Assembly (NCBI RefSeq): GCF_013464485.1
Contig: NZ_RAUX01000018.1
Coordinates: forward strand, 1-64,000
Reading direction: 5' to 3'
Source of the DNA: Stenotrophomonas maltophilia
GTDB lineage: Bacteria; Pseudomonadota; Gammaproteobacteria; Xanthomonadales; Xanthomonadaceae
Length of the DNA: 64,000 nt
Shown here in pieces: positions 9,297 to 17,074 of the stretch (position 1 is its first letter; the number at the start of each line of letters is the position of its first letter). A program made the position numbers and the translations under genes. Under the pieces are notes generated by a model. That model did not search any database. It was not told the DNA's origin and was given only the letters and a program-made list of their open reading frames with translations.

Positions 9297-9731
9297 CTAC
9301 AACGGAACAACCAATCGTTCCTTCAGCATCTCAAGGGCCACTTCCAGGCCGGCGTCATCCGCGTCATATGGAGCGCCGAACAAAGAGACCTCAATCCAAT
9401 AGCGCTCCTGCCCCGGATGGATGTAGTCCGCGTGATCGTCCAGCAACAGCGCTGCACCCAGGATCGGAGACACATACCGGAGGTCCTTCGTTGCCCCTCC
9501 CCAGAATGTATATGGCAACTCAGCGAACCAGCCTGGCGCGCTCCCTTCCTCGACCAGCAGCCGCGAAATCCTGCGGAAAGCTGCCTCAGGGACCGTGGTG
9601 TAGATGACCAGATGCTCGAAGAGTTCATGAGCGACCTCAAGGAACTGATAAAGCCCTGGGCGTGGAATCTGGCTGACAGCATTTGAGATCAGCGTCCCCT
9701 CGAGATCGAGAGCAAGGATGGTCGGTCGCAT
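9297..9731 (-). CDS. HAD-superfamily phosphatase (NIF/FCP1-like small type)
   Basis: 144 aa. N-terminal MRPTILALDLEGTLIS is HAD motif I (DxExT variant), YTTVPEA matches motif II (threonine after the second strand), and LLDDHADY matches motif IV. This is the compact cap-less HAD layout seen in NLI-interacting-factor-like phosphatases. The second motif I acid is Glu rather than Asp, which can still act as general acid. It is upstream of the tyrosine-phosphatase-like gene on the same strand, suggesting a two-phosphatase cargo operon of unknown target. Confidence 0.75.
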   Translation of the reverse strand: MRPTILALDLEGTLISNAVSQIPRPGLYQFLEVAHELFEHLVIYTTVPEAAFRRISRLLVEEGSAPGWFAELPYTFWGGATKDLRYVSPILGAALLLDDHADYIHPGQERYWIEVSLFGAPYDADDAGLEVALEMLKERLVVPL

Positions 9732-9826
9732 TGAGCGCTAGGATCCTCATCAGCAGTTGGACACTTGGATCTGGAGCGTTCCGCGCTGCGCTTGGTCATC
9801 GGACGCAGTTGCGGAACGCCAATGAG

Positions 9827-10627
9827 TCAGATATCTGAGAACTTCTCGGCTTGCTTAAGCTGATTCTCCAGAGACTGGATCTTTTCCCTATAGTTGGCAG
9901 CTATGTAGGGCTTGTCATTGAAGTCCAAAGCCGTCTGAGGAATTAGTTCGAGCTCGACTCGCGTTGAAGACGCTTGTCGAATTGCCAGTGTCGACCACGC
10001 ATCATCACCTTTTACGAAGCCAACATTGAAGCGCGCCGTGACGCCGCGGTTCGGCTTGAGGCCATCAATCGATCGGAAGTCGCTGTGCACCCGCGACTTT
10101 GCCGTGGGCTGAGCTTCGCCATTGATGTAGAGCGTCGCCGCCCAGCTGGCCTGGCTGAGCGCCAAAGTTGAGCTATTCGCAATTCGCGCCTCAATGACCG
10201 GCTTCGGGCCAAAGAAGCTGTCCTCGATCCGTAACGTTGCGCCACTCGCACGCACTCTTTCTAGTTCGGTGATCGTCGGCCGCTGCGCGTTGGCCTGCTC
10301 CTGCAGAGCAAGAATTTCTTTTGGATGGGCATCCCTAATCTGCTTGATGTGCCCCCTAACCACCTGTCTTATAGATGCATTCGGGTAGGCCTTGTTCAGC
10401 TCAGCCAGATCAAGGCCGGCAACGGCCCAGTTGAAGGCATCCCGCTCATGGGCACTCAGCTCGGCGTCAATTGCGTCAATCGACGCTCTGTATTGCTCCT
10501 GCGTGCCGTCAGTGACCAACTTCCTGTCTACTGGACCGCTGCAGGCGGCAACTAGGACCGTCAGAGCAAGCAGCAAGCCCTGCCTGCCCCAGCCAGCTGC
10601 GTCGCGTCGACGTTGTTCTTTGATCAT
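9827..10627 (-). CDS. Putative lipoprotein
   Basis: 266 aa. The N-terminus has a positively charged start, a hydrophobic stretch (LLLALTVLVA) and a lipobox LVAAC-SG with the lipidated Cys near residue 29. The mature part begins LVTDGTQEQYRASIDAI, reminiscent of DUF6694-type lipoproteins, and ends in a helical KIQSLENQLKQAEKFSDI. It would be anchored in the envelope. It is divergent from the XRE regulator at 10723; the 95-base gap holds GATATC-containing repeats. A 15-base direct repeat brackets the gene (see repeats at 9830 and 10670). Function unknown. Confidence 0.65.
   Translation of the reverse strand: MIKEQRRRDAAGWGRQGLLLALTVLVAACSGPVDRKLVTDGTQEQYRASIDAIDAELSAHERDAFNWAVAGLDLAELNKAYPNASIRQVVRGHIKQIRDAHPKEILALQEQANAQRPTITELERVRASGATLRIEDSFFGPKPVIEARIANSSTLALSQASWAATLYINGEAQPTAKSRVHSDFRSIDGLKPNRGVTARFNVGFVKGDDAWSTLAIRQASSTRVELELIPQTALDFNDKPYIAANYREKIQSLENQLKQAEKFSDI
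9830..9844. repeat. 15-base direct repeat, copy 1
   Basis: AGATATCTGAGAACT at the 3' end of the lipoprotein gene. The same sequence with one mismatch recurs at 10670-10684, in the same orientation, upstream of that gene. The copies are 840 bases apart and bracket the lipoprotein gene. Confidence 0.7.
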
Positions 10628-10652
10628 GCCCTTCCCCTGTCAATGAGAAGCA

Positions 10653-10684
10653 CAGGATATCTGGTTTTTAGATATCGGAGAACT
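10653..10684. promoter_or_regulatory. GATATC repeats in the lipoprotein/XRE divergent promoter; includes 15-base repeat copy 2
   Basis: Two GATATC hexamers (10655-10660 and 10671-10676) and a related GGATATA (10685-10691) lie between the lipoprotein gene and the regulator. AGATATCGGAGAACT (10670-10684) is copy 2 of the bracketing direct repeat. Placement fits operators for the neighbouring XRE protein. That binding is an inference. Confidence 0.45.
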
Positions 10685-10722
10685 GGATATAGCTTCTGAA
10701 GCCGCTCAACCAGGGTGCGGCC

Positions 10723-10968
10723 GTGGCCAAGACAATCCATCGCAAGGAATACGCCGCCCTGATTGAGACCGTCAGAGACGCGCGCTTGGCTGCTGGCCTT
10801 ACCCAAGTACAAGTGTCCAGCAAGCTGGGGCGCAGCCAGTCGTTCATTAGCGATGTTGAGACAGGGAAGCGCAGGGTTGACGTCGTGGAGCTTAGGGACA
10901 TAGCGCGCCTGACAGGCCTATCCCTGGGCAAGCTCATTGCCGACTTTGAGAAGCGACTCAAAGACTGA
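10723..10968 (+). CDS. XRE-family helix-turn-helix transcriptional regulator
   Basis: 81 aa single-domain HTH_3 protein starting with GTG. The helix-turn-helix reads LAAGLTQVQVSSKLGRSQSFISDVETGKRRVDVVEL, closely matching the Cro/C1 pattern (LTQ, S-x-ISxxExGxR). Such proteins bind short operators as dimers. It is divergent from the lipoprotein gene and immediately upstream of a terminator-like hairpin, so it is monocistronic. The repeated GATATC elements upstream are the likely autoregulatory targets. Confidence 0.85.
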   Translation: MAKTIHRKEYAALIETVRDARLAAGLTQVQVSSKLGRSQSFISDVETGKRRVDVVELRDIARLTGLSLGKLIADFEKRLKD

Positions 10969-10972
10969 CTTT

Positions 10973-10990
10973 ACTGAGCTAAGGCTCAGT
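10973..10990 (+). terminator. Hairpin after the XRE gene
   Basis: ACTGAGC-TAAG-GCTCAGT, a perfect 7-bp stem with 4-base loop beginning five bases after the regulator stop and followed by CTTCTTC. It is positioned as the regulator's terminator, though the T run is short. Confidence 0.55.
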
Positions 10991-11007
10991 CTTCTTCAGA
11001 TGCGTAC

Positions 11008-11027
11008 CACTAGGCTCACGCCTAGTG
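11008..11027. repeat. Second perfect hairpin downstream of the XRE gene
   Basis: CACTAGGC-TCAC-GCCTAGTG, an 8-bp perfect stem with 4-base loop. It is 17 bases after the first hairpin. The rest of 11028-11400 shows no gene I can support; frames there lack ribosome binding sites and recognisable protein. Confidence 0.5.
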
Positions 11028-11400
11028 CCCACCCCACTATCCCGCTCAACGAGCATGCGACCACTTTGAGCAAATGGCTTCTTGCCAGTTCTGGCTACAC
11101 AGGACTGGCTGGTCAAGTGGTGGCCTCCAGCGCACCATCCGAGCTAGAAGGGAAAGCATTCATAAGCCCTGTCGGCGCGCTTGACTGACGATTCCTTCGC
11201 AATAAGAGGTTCAGCGCTTCAAGGAAATCCCTTTGGGGCGACCTCTTCGTACTGACCATAGCTTAAAAGGCTCGGCATGCATTGCAGAACCAGCATGCGC
11301 ATCTCCCCGCAAGAACAGTGACCTCCACCGCGCGGCTAGCGTTGATACCTCTCCCTTGTTGACGCCACTTCAAGGTAACGAAAGATCCTGGAGGCGCATC

Positions 11401-12615
11401 TCACGGCTCATCAACCATGGGATGCGGATGCTCAACGTCAACCAGCATGTCGACAGAACGCATGAACTTCAGAAGCACTGCGCCCAGAGGCTTGATGCGG
11501 GTGTAAGGCGAGCTTCCGATGCTAGAAGTGGGCAGGACTTCCGCCACGCATGCCGCTACCGGACTGATTGGCGCAAACTGCTTGAGAGTTGCAACCTCGC
11601 CGTGACAAACATCCTCCGGCACGTCCAGCAGCCCAAGAAACAGGTCGTCAATTGCATCTTGAGTCGGCAAAGATCCGCCGAGCTCAGTCCCAGCCAGCTG
11701 CGCGAATGCTCCTTGCCTTGTCAGATCATTCACGAAAGCAAGATAGTGCGAGTGAAACCGGGCGAAGAATGTATCCACCCCACCTGTGCGAGGAGTCACC
11801 GGAAGCATGCACGGATAGTCATCTGCGAAGAATACCCCCTTCGCCGAATTGCTACTAAACGCGCTGGAATCCGTATTGCCAAGTGGAAACCCAACATCCT
11901 TTGGCAACAGCGATCCCCTACGAAGCCTGACCACCCGCTGCTCCATCAACAGCTGGATTGCCGTGCATGCGTCGGGGCGCAATCCCCAAACAGCACAAAA
12001 ACGAATAATTGCCCAGCGTAGTGCATCCCGGACATCTACTGCAGTCTCGAGCCTACCGCTGTCTATAGCTAACAGATAGTTACACGCACACAGGCCTATC
12101 GCGTCCAAGGAGCCACCTTCGGCCACGTTGAACATGGACTCCAAGGCATCTACCCGACTTGGCGCATAGCTGCTGAGGCCAGGGAGATTGTGATGAGAAG
12201 CCACCAGGCGTTCGGTGATGGACGGCATCAGTAGCCCAAGACGCTCCATTAGTGATCGACGTACGCCCCGCAATTGCTCCGCAGTGGGAGCCTCTGTGCT
12301 GCAGATCATCCAGATCGGATGCTCGAAGGCCTCCTTTGCAGCCGCGAACGCTGGATCCCCATGCACCGAGTCAATCAAGTATCCACCAGGACCGCGTAGC
12401 TTCCCTGGATGATGCCCCTTGCTGAAGAACCGGTAGAAGGATCGGGGACGACCGTTGGCCGCTTGCGCGTGTATATCGAGCCCAACTCTAGGCAAGAGCA
12501 ACTGATCAAGATCATCCCAGGTCAGTCGATCGCCATGCAGCCTTCGCACAACGCAGGCCCACACGCTATTGCGGACGACCAGCGCCACGTCTGTTGGAAT
12601 CTTGCCACGAGGCAT
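11401..12615 (-). CDS. Hypothetical protein, 404 aa
   Basis: A long frame starting MPRGKIPTDVALVVRNS at 12615. No family is recognised; there is no signal peptide or clear membrane helix. It contains KHxP-like FFSKGHHPGKLRGPGGYLIDSV near residue 65 and a helical middle part. The divergent small DNA-binding-like gene at 12708 starts 92 bases away, which suggests a regulator/target pair. It lies between other cargo and the transposition module and has the same moderate GC as they do, so it is probably part of the mobile region. A transposition-linked role is possible but not shown. Confidence 0.55.
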   Translation of the reverse strand: MPRGKIPTDVALVVRNSVWACVVRRLHGDRLTWDDLDQLLLPRVGLDIHAQAANGRPRSFYRFFSKGHHPGKLRGPGGYLIDSVHGDPAFAAAKEAFEHPIWMICSTEAPTAEQLRGVRRSLMERLGLLMPSITERLVASHHNLPGLSSYAPSRVDALESMFNVAEGGSLDAIGLCACNYLLAIDSGRLETAVDVRDALRWAIIRFCAVWGLRPDACTAIQLLMEQRVVRLRRGSLLPKDVGFPLGNTDSSAFSSNSAKGVFFADDYPCMLPVTPRTGGVDTFFARFHSHYLAFVNDLTRQGAFAQLAGTELGGSLPTQDAIDDLFLGLLDVPEDVCHGEVATLKQFAPISPVAACVAEVLPTSSIGSSPYTRIKPLGAVLLKFMRSVDMLVDVEHPHPMVDEP

Positions 12616-12707
12616 ACTTATGGATCTTCTGAAGCGGGACTAAAGAATCCCCTAGAACTGGCTGCAATTGTGCATGATGGGGTCCAACGGTAGCTAGGAG
12701 TTGCGTC

Positions 12708-12947
12708 ATGCCTATCCAGAATCCAGAAGCAGCAGTCTCCACCGAACTCAGTCGCGAGCTGCTAGAGCGGCATGGGGAGCTCATGGGCGGCAGCGACCTC
12801 CAGCGGAACCTTGGCTTTCCAAACGGCCGCACCTTCGGCCGAGCCGTCCAGCGTGAACTTTTGCCGGTTCGCACCTTTCCGCTGCCAGGTCGGCGGGGGT
12901 TGTTCGCCAAAACGCGAGATGTCGCTGAGTGGCTGAACTCGCTGTAA
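12708..12947 (+). CDS. Small putative DNA-binding protein
   Basis: 79 aa from an ATG preceded by AGCTAGGAGTTGCGTC, a good ribosome binding site. The segment GGSDLQRNLGFPNGRTFGRAVQR followed by GRRGLFAKTRDVAEWLNSL resembles the short helix-turn-helix plus wing of excisionase/AlpA-like or phage activator proteins, ending in the common 'V-x-EWL' tail. That family call is by eye. It is divergent from the 404-aa orphan and could control it or act in element excision. Confidence 0.5.
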   Translation: MPIQNPEAAVSTELSRELLERHGELMGGSDLQRNLGFPNGRTFGRAVQRELLPVRTFPLPGRRGLFAKTRDVAEWLNSL

Positions 12948-13116
12948 TTCCTGAGCACGCGAGCTGAGGCCGAAGCCAAAAGGCCCGCACCACTTCTGAT
13001 CTGCTGAAACTCACCTAGGCGCACAGTGCGCCCCTGAACGGCTTGACGCCAAAACTCCAGCTTCAAAGGAGGCATTTAGCCCCCCAGTTCATCAAATCTC
13101 CGACCCCGGAAATGAA

Positions 13117-13142
13117 ATCGCCCCCGCAGCAACGGGGGCGAT
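13117..13142 (-). terminator. Strong hairpin, terminator-like on the minus strand
   Basis: ATCGCCCCCG-CAGCAA-CGGGGGCGAT, a perfect 10-bp stem. Read on the minus strand it is followed by TTTCATTT, so it could end a minus-strand transcript. No clear minus-strand gene precedes it. Confidence 0.5.
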
Positions 13143-13144
13143 AG

Positions 13145-13164
13145 CCTCTCGCCGGAGCGAGAGG
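13145..13164. repeat. Second perfect hairpin adjoining the first
   Basis: CCTCTCGC-CGGA-GCGAGAGG, an 8-bp perfect stem with tetraloop, two bases after the 13117-13142 hairpin. Tandem stable hairpins of this kind can belong to a structured RNA or a double terminator. Confidence 0.5.
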
Positions 13165-13479
13165 GGGTGAAGCTCTACGATAACGTATGTAGGCTCCCGC
13201 AATTCCGACTTCGTGTCAAGCGGCAAAGCTGCTTGAGCGGGCATCTGCGCGCTCCGACTGCCATCGTATGGCAATCGGCACGGCACCCCATGCCCGAAAT
13301 CCCCAATGACCCTGCTGGCCATTGCCGCCAGTACCGAGCCTCATTCTCCGAGGCCAACCGGGAAGTCGATCGATGAAGATCCAACACTCAGCTGACCATG
13401 CATTGAGTCATCCCTCAATCGCGATTGCGCAGCGCCACTCCTCGACCATGCGAACTGCAGTCATCCACAAGGAGGCAGC

Positions 13480-14223
13480 ATGAGCAACCACGCGACCAAT
13501 CCCGTGAGCCCGTTCCAAGGCGTAGCGTCTGCACGCGCCTCCGACCCGCTCCACAATGGGAAGGATCGACCGCTGGCCCCCCGTGAACTAACCGCTGGCC
13601 AGATCAAGAGGGGGGACATCTTCACCTTCTTTAGCCCGAAAGAGAACCGGACGGTTACCGTACACGGCCCCCTGCAACTCGCGCTTCGACTGCAATTGGA
13701 GTTTGATCCATCAGTGGCGGCCGTGACCGAGAGGCCTCGGTCCATCCCGGTAGGACTTGACAGCATGGAACTCCATTTCTGGTTTCAGAGGCGCGGAGGC
13801 CAGGAGATCTATGCAAACGTCATTCCGAATTCGCAGACAGTACCCGGCGTGGATGGCAAGCGTCGTCCTCGCGAGCTGGACCGGCTTCGTTCAGCAGCCA
13901 AGGATGCAGGCATCTCTTTGTGGCTAATCACGGAGGACGAACTCAAGGCGCCCGGCGGCAGGAATGAGCTCTGCTACCAACTGCTCGGGTTCTGCCAGTC
14001 AGCCAAGGATCTGGGGAGCAGCCTGGCGTTGCGACAGGAAATCGCCGCGACCATCGAGCGAAGCGGCAGCATCAGTGCAGATGAACTCATCCATGAGCTC
14101 AGGCACCACCCTCGAACTCACATTCAGGGGGTCGTGGCTGAGTTGCTTCACGTCGGATTTCTGGCGACCGATGCATTTCCTCGAATGACGGGGCGATCAA
14201 GGATCTGGAGGGCCGACCCATGA
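13480..14223 (+). CDS. tnsA: TnsA-like protein of a Tn7-like element, apparently lacking nuclease residues
   Basis: 247 aa, ATG after AAGGAGGCAGC. Position and fold cues match TnsA: LEFDPSVAAVTERP is the conserved block after the first catalytic helix, LRSAAKDAGISLWLITEDEL matches the end of the nuclease domain, and the C-terminal third (RQEIAATIERSGSISADELI) looks like the winged-helix domain that contacts TnsC. However the catalytic Glu before LEFDP is Gln here (GPLQLAL), the YTPDF Asp is Trp (ELHFWF), and the EVK motif reads NVI. By eye all nuclease residues are gone. The stop overlaps the tnsB start (ATGA). Family TnsA nicks the 5' ends of the transposon; this copy may serve only structurally. 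Confidence 0.68.
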   Translation: MSNHATNPVSPFQGVASARASDPLHNGKDRPLAPRELTAGQIKRGDIFTFFSPKENRTVTVHGPLQLALRLQLEFDPSVAAVTERPRSIPVGLDSMELHFWFQRRGGQEIYANVIPNSQTVPGVDGKRRPRELDRLRSAAKDAGISLWLITEDELKAPGGRNELCYQLLGFCQSAKDLGSSLALRQEIAATIERSGSISADELIHELRHHPRTHIQGVVAELLHVGFLATDAFPRMTGRSRIWRADP

Positions 14224-16070
14224 GTTCCAAGTTCAATGCCGTCGACCTCGAGTCGATCCGGGCAACTCCAAGGCCAAATGGGATCGTACTTCCAGCTGAT
14301 CAACAGTCGGAATTTCAAGCCCGCCTGTCAGCACTCACCAGCGTCCTTGATGGGGCAACCTTGGTCGACGCAGCCCTTCGATGGGGCGTGCCGCGAAATA
14401 CCCTCTCTCGAATGATCCGGACCGCACTGCTCTTCGACGAGAGCGGTCATCGAGTCGGATACCGAGCCTGCATTCCCTATGCGCGATTCAGCGTGTCAGA
14501 TCGCAACAACTCGGTCGTCCCCGATAGTTCACATCCGTTCGCCATAGATGCTGTCCTGCAAGCGATCCCCGAACTCGGCGATGCAGTCGCAAGATTCAAG
14601 GGCGCCTTGCCAACACAGTCCAAAAGGAGCCCCGCGTTCGACAGGCTGCATTCCCAGTTCGTGAAGGTGCTGACTGGGAAGGGCTTTCAGGCCATGTATC
14701 CGCTCAACATCCGTGACAAGGGAAGACGAGCACTGACCTCCCTCATAAAGCGCATCCGAGGCACAAAGAGCGAAAATGAGATGCTCTTGGCTGCGGATGA
14801 GCCTACTTCCACCCGAATCGAGAACCTACTCAGCATTCGGCCATTTGATCGAGTTGAGTACGACGAGCATTCCGTCGACATCGACGCATGGCTGGCCATG
14901 CCGATGGCGGACGGCTCATTCCGGCTAGAGAAGATTAGTCGGATCTGGCTACTGGCAGTTGTTGATGTCGGGAGTGGCGCCATCCTTGGTTGGGAAATGG
15001 TGCTTGGCCGGAAGTACGAGCAACACGATGTAGTCAGCCTGTTCGCGAAGATCATGAGCCCCTGGCAACCAAGGGATCTGAGCACGTCGAACTTGAGCTA
15101 CTCGACTAGTGCATGGATGCCGTCGATCTACCTAGTGGATGAGGTAGTGATGAGAAGCGCAATGATCGCAATGGACAACGACTCATCCCATCACGCCAAG
15201 ATGACAGTCCGAAATCTCATTGATCATCACAAGGGAATCCTGCACTTTGGACGATCCGGGATGGGCGAAGGTCGCCCCTACATCGAGGCTCTATTCAAGA
15301 AGATTGAGAATGGCCTGCTGCGCCACATCGCCGGCGGCTTTGCTCCCGCAACGCAAGTGAATGAGCGTCAAGTCACTACAAAGCTTGACGGGAAAGACCA
15401 CCCCATTCTCCTGGAGGTCTTGAAAGACCTCATTGACACCTATGTTACCTCGCACAATGTGACGAGCCGGTCCACTCGCGAACCCAGGTCGCCCAAGCGA
15501 ATCATTGATGAGCATCTGGCATCTGGGGAGTGGGTGTGGCATGCACCTGGCACCGAAGATGACGTGAGAAACATGACCGTTAGGCGGATGAAGGTGACCA
15601 TCAGAGGCTCCAGAAGGAGTGGTGTACCTCCCCTCGTCTATCTCGACCACGCTAGGTACAGGTCACCAACACTGTCTGGACAGTGGCACCTGATTGGGCA
15701 GTCATTTGACGCAACCTACGAAGACTGGCGAGACATTCGCAAGCTGACCCTCTGGAGAGGCGGTAAGCGTGTACTCACACTTCACGCTCTCGCCCCATAT
15801 GCGAGCGTGGCCCACACGCTGTCGATCAGGAAGCGCGCGGCACGCTGGGCGAAGAGCGACGCGTCACGGGAGCCCGGTAACTACTGTTTAGCCGACAACA
15901 TTGAGGCCTATCACGCAGCCGTCCGATCGGCGGCCGCTGGCGTCAGGGACAGCGCCTCGCTCATGGCAGCTGGCGATGTGCCCAAGCCACCTTCCACGAC
16001 CAACAGTCAGGGGCAAGGCTCTCCACTGATGGGAATCCGCAGGGCCACGTTCAACACGAGGCTCCGCTGA
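14220..16070 (+). CDS. tnsB: TnsB-like DDE transposase
   Basis: 616 aa, in the range for TnsB/TniA transposases. The N-terminus carries helix-turn-helix-like segments (LVDAALRWGVPRNTLSRMIR). The RNase-H-like catalytic core shows D215 in VEYDEHSV, D319 in AMDNDSSHH and E356 in GRPYIEALFKKIE, the DDE triad with the typical D-to-E distance. A Mu-type C-terminal beta-barrel region follows (VPPLVYLDHARYRS then WRDIRKLTLWRG). It joins transposon 3' ends to target DNA. Translationally coupled to the genes on both sides, so the complex is made in stoichiometric amounts. Confidence 0.9.
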   Translation: MSSKFNAVDLESIRATPRPNGIVLPADQQSEFQARLSALTSVLDGATLVDAALRWGVPRNTLSRMIRTALLFDESGHRVGYRACIPYARFSVSDRNNSVVPDSSHPFAIDAVLQAIPELGDAVARFKGALPTQSKRSPAFDRLHSQFVKVLTGKGFQAMYPLNIRDKGRRALTSLIKRIRGTKSENEMLLAADEPTSTRIENLLSIRPFDRVEYDEHSVDIDAWLAMPMADGSFRLEKISRIWLLAVVDVGSGAILGWEMVLGRKYEQHDVVSLFAKIMSPWQPRDLSTSNLSYSTSAWMPSIYLVDEVVMRSAMIAMDNDSSHHAKMTVRNLIDHHKGILHFGRSGMGEGRPYIEALFKKIENGLLRHIAGGFAPATQVNERQVTTKLDGKDHPILLEVLKDLIDTYVTSHNVTSRSTREPRSPKRIIDEHLASGEWVWHAPGTEDDVRNMTVRRMKVTIRGSRRSGVPPLVYLDHARYRSPTLSGQWHLIGQSFDATYEDWRDIRKLTLWRGGKRVLTLHALAPYASVAHTLSIRKRAARWAKSDASREPGNYCLADNIEAYHAAVRSAAAGVRDSASLMAAGDVPKPPSTTNSQGQGSPLMGIRRATFNTRLR

Positions 16071-17074
16071 TGAAGGCCCCGGCGAGCCTTGAGAACCACC
16101 CAATGCACGCGCGACATCGCCCCAATATCCAGACTCTCCCCTTACTGCGAATGGCATCTGGATTCGCCACGTGCCTGGAGTATGGGCGGCCGAGCCTGAG
16201 GATCATTGGCGATGGCCGGTGTGGGAAGTCAACTGCCACGCGAATACTTGAAACCACCACTTCTTGGCGACCATTTCCTATTGGATTCCTCCGGATGGTC
16301 GTCGGAAAACCGACTACCCCTAGCGAAGGCAACTTCTTCCGCGAGGTCATCCTTGGACTGGGCATGAGGGCAACAACCGTAGCCAGCCCACAGGATCTCC
16401 TCCTCAGGATCATCCGGGCAATTGAGCAGGAAGCCGCTAGAGCATCGGCCGACGTGGTCGTGATTGCGATCGATACGGCTGAGCAGCTCACGCTCAAGGA
16501 CTACGCCCACCTTGCAAAGCTTCAGAACCACTTCCTCGGATCATCAGTGCAACCGTTCTTTCTCTTCATCCACCAGAGCAACAGCGTGATTGGAGGCGCA
16601 GACGATCTTAGTCAGCTGGCGCCGCCACATCTGTATGGCCGATTCTTTGTCGACAGCCATCCTTTTACCGGGCTTCTCTGGGACATCCCGACGGAGGACG
16701 CTGACGTGCAGGACGCATGTGATGTCGCCTTGGCATTTCGCCAGCTTGACCAAGTTATGAGGTGGCCGGACGAGGGAGGAAAGACCTACACCGAAGCATT
16801 CGCACCCTATGCTTACAGCGTTGGCTGGCGCCTTGAGAAGGAGACCGAAGCGATACGCGAACGAATTGAGAACCTTGCCAATCAAGGCAACTATCCCGTT
16901 CCCAAGGATTGGCTCATGGCCTCCTTCAACCAGTTTGTCTACCACCTACTCACCAAGATCGCTGCTGGGCGCAACGATTTCGAAGGGCTTACTACCCAGC
17001 ACATTGATGAAGCTCTCCTGCGCAGCGCATACGCCGGCTTCGAAAGCTCAAGAAATAGGGCCGTAGGCAAATGA
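16070..17074 (+). CDS. tnsC: TnsC/TniB-like AAA+ ATPase
   Basis: 334 aa. Walker A is GDGRCGKST near residue 50 and Walker B is VVVIAIDTAEQL near residue 130. The size and the N-terminal arrangement fit the TniB/TnsC ATPases that bind target DNA as filaments and activate the transposase. The start overlaps the tnsB stop (TGATG) and its stop overlaps the tniQ start (ATGA). Confidence 0.88.
   Translation: MKAPASLENHPMHARHRPNIQTLPLLRMASGFATCLEYGRPSLRIIGDGRCGKSTATRILETTTSWRPFPIGFLRMVVGKPTTPSEGNFFREVILGLGMRATTVASPQDLLLRIIRAIEQEAARASADVVVIAIDTAEQLTLKDYAHLAKLQNHFLGSSVQPFFLFIHQSNSVIGGADDLSQLAPPHLYGRFFVDSHPFTGLLWDIPTEDADVQDACDVALAFRQLDQVMRWPDEGGKTYTEAFAPYAYSVGWRLEKETEAIRERIENLANQGNYPVPKDWLMASFNQFVYHLLTKIAAGRNDFEGLTTQHIDEALLRSAYAGFESSRNRAVGK

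Larger units (their letters stand above)
12948..13479. other. 532-base region upstream of the transposition module
   Basis: No gene is supported here. It holds two adjacent perfect hairpins (13117-13142 and 13145-13164) and the ribosome binding site of the TnsA-like gene (AAGGAGG at about 13469). In Tn7-like elements one transposon end with TnsB sites normally lies next to tnsA, so this is the place to look for it. I could not find a convincing repeated binding motif or a matching TGT/ACA end elsewhere. Confidence 0.4.

Noticed and set aside
10937-11188. Plus-strand frame of about 80 codons after the XRE gene
   Set aside because: It overlaps the regulator's end and both hairpins; no ribosome binding site or protein-like composition.
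13092-13387. Minus-strand frames of 70-76 codons upstream of the TnsA-like gene
   Set aside because: They run through the strong hairpins at 13117-13164, have no ribosome binding site and show no recognisable protein.
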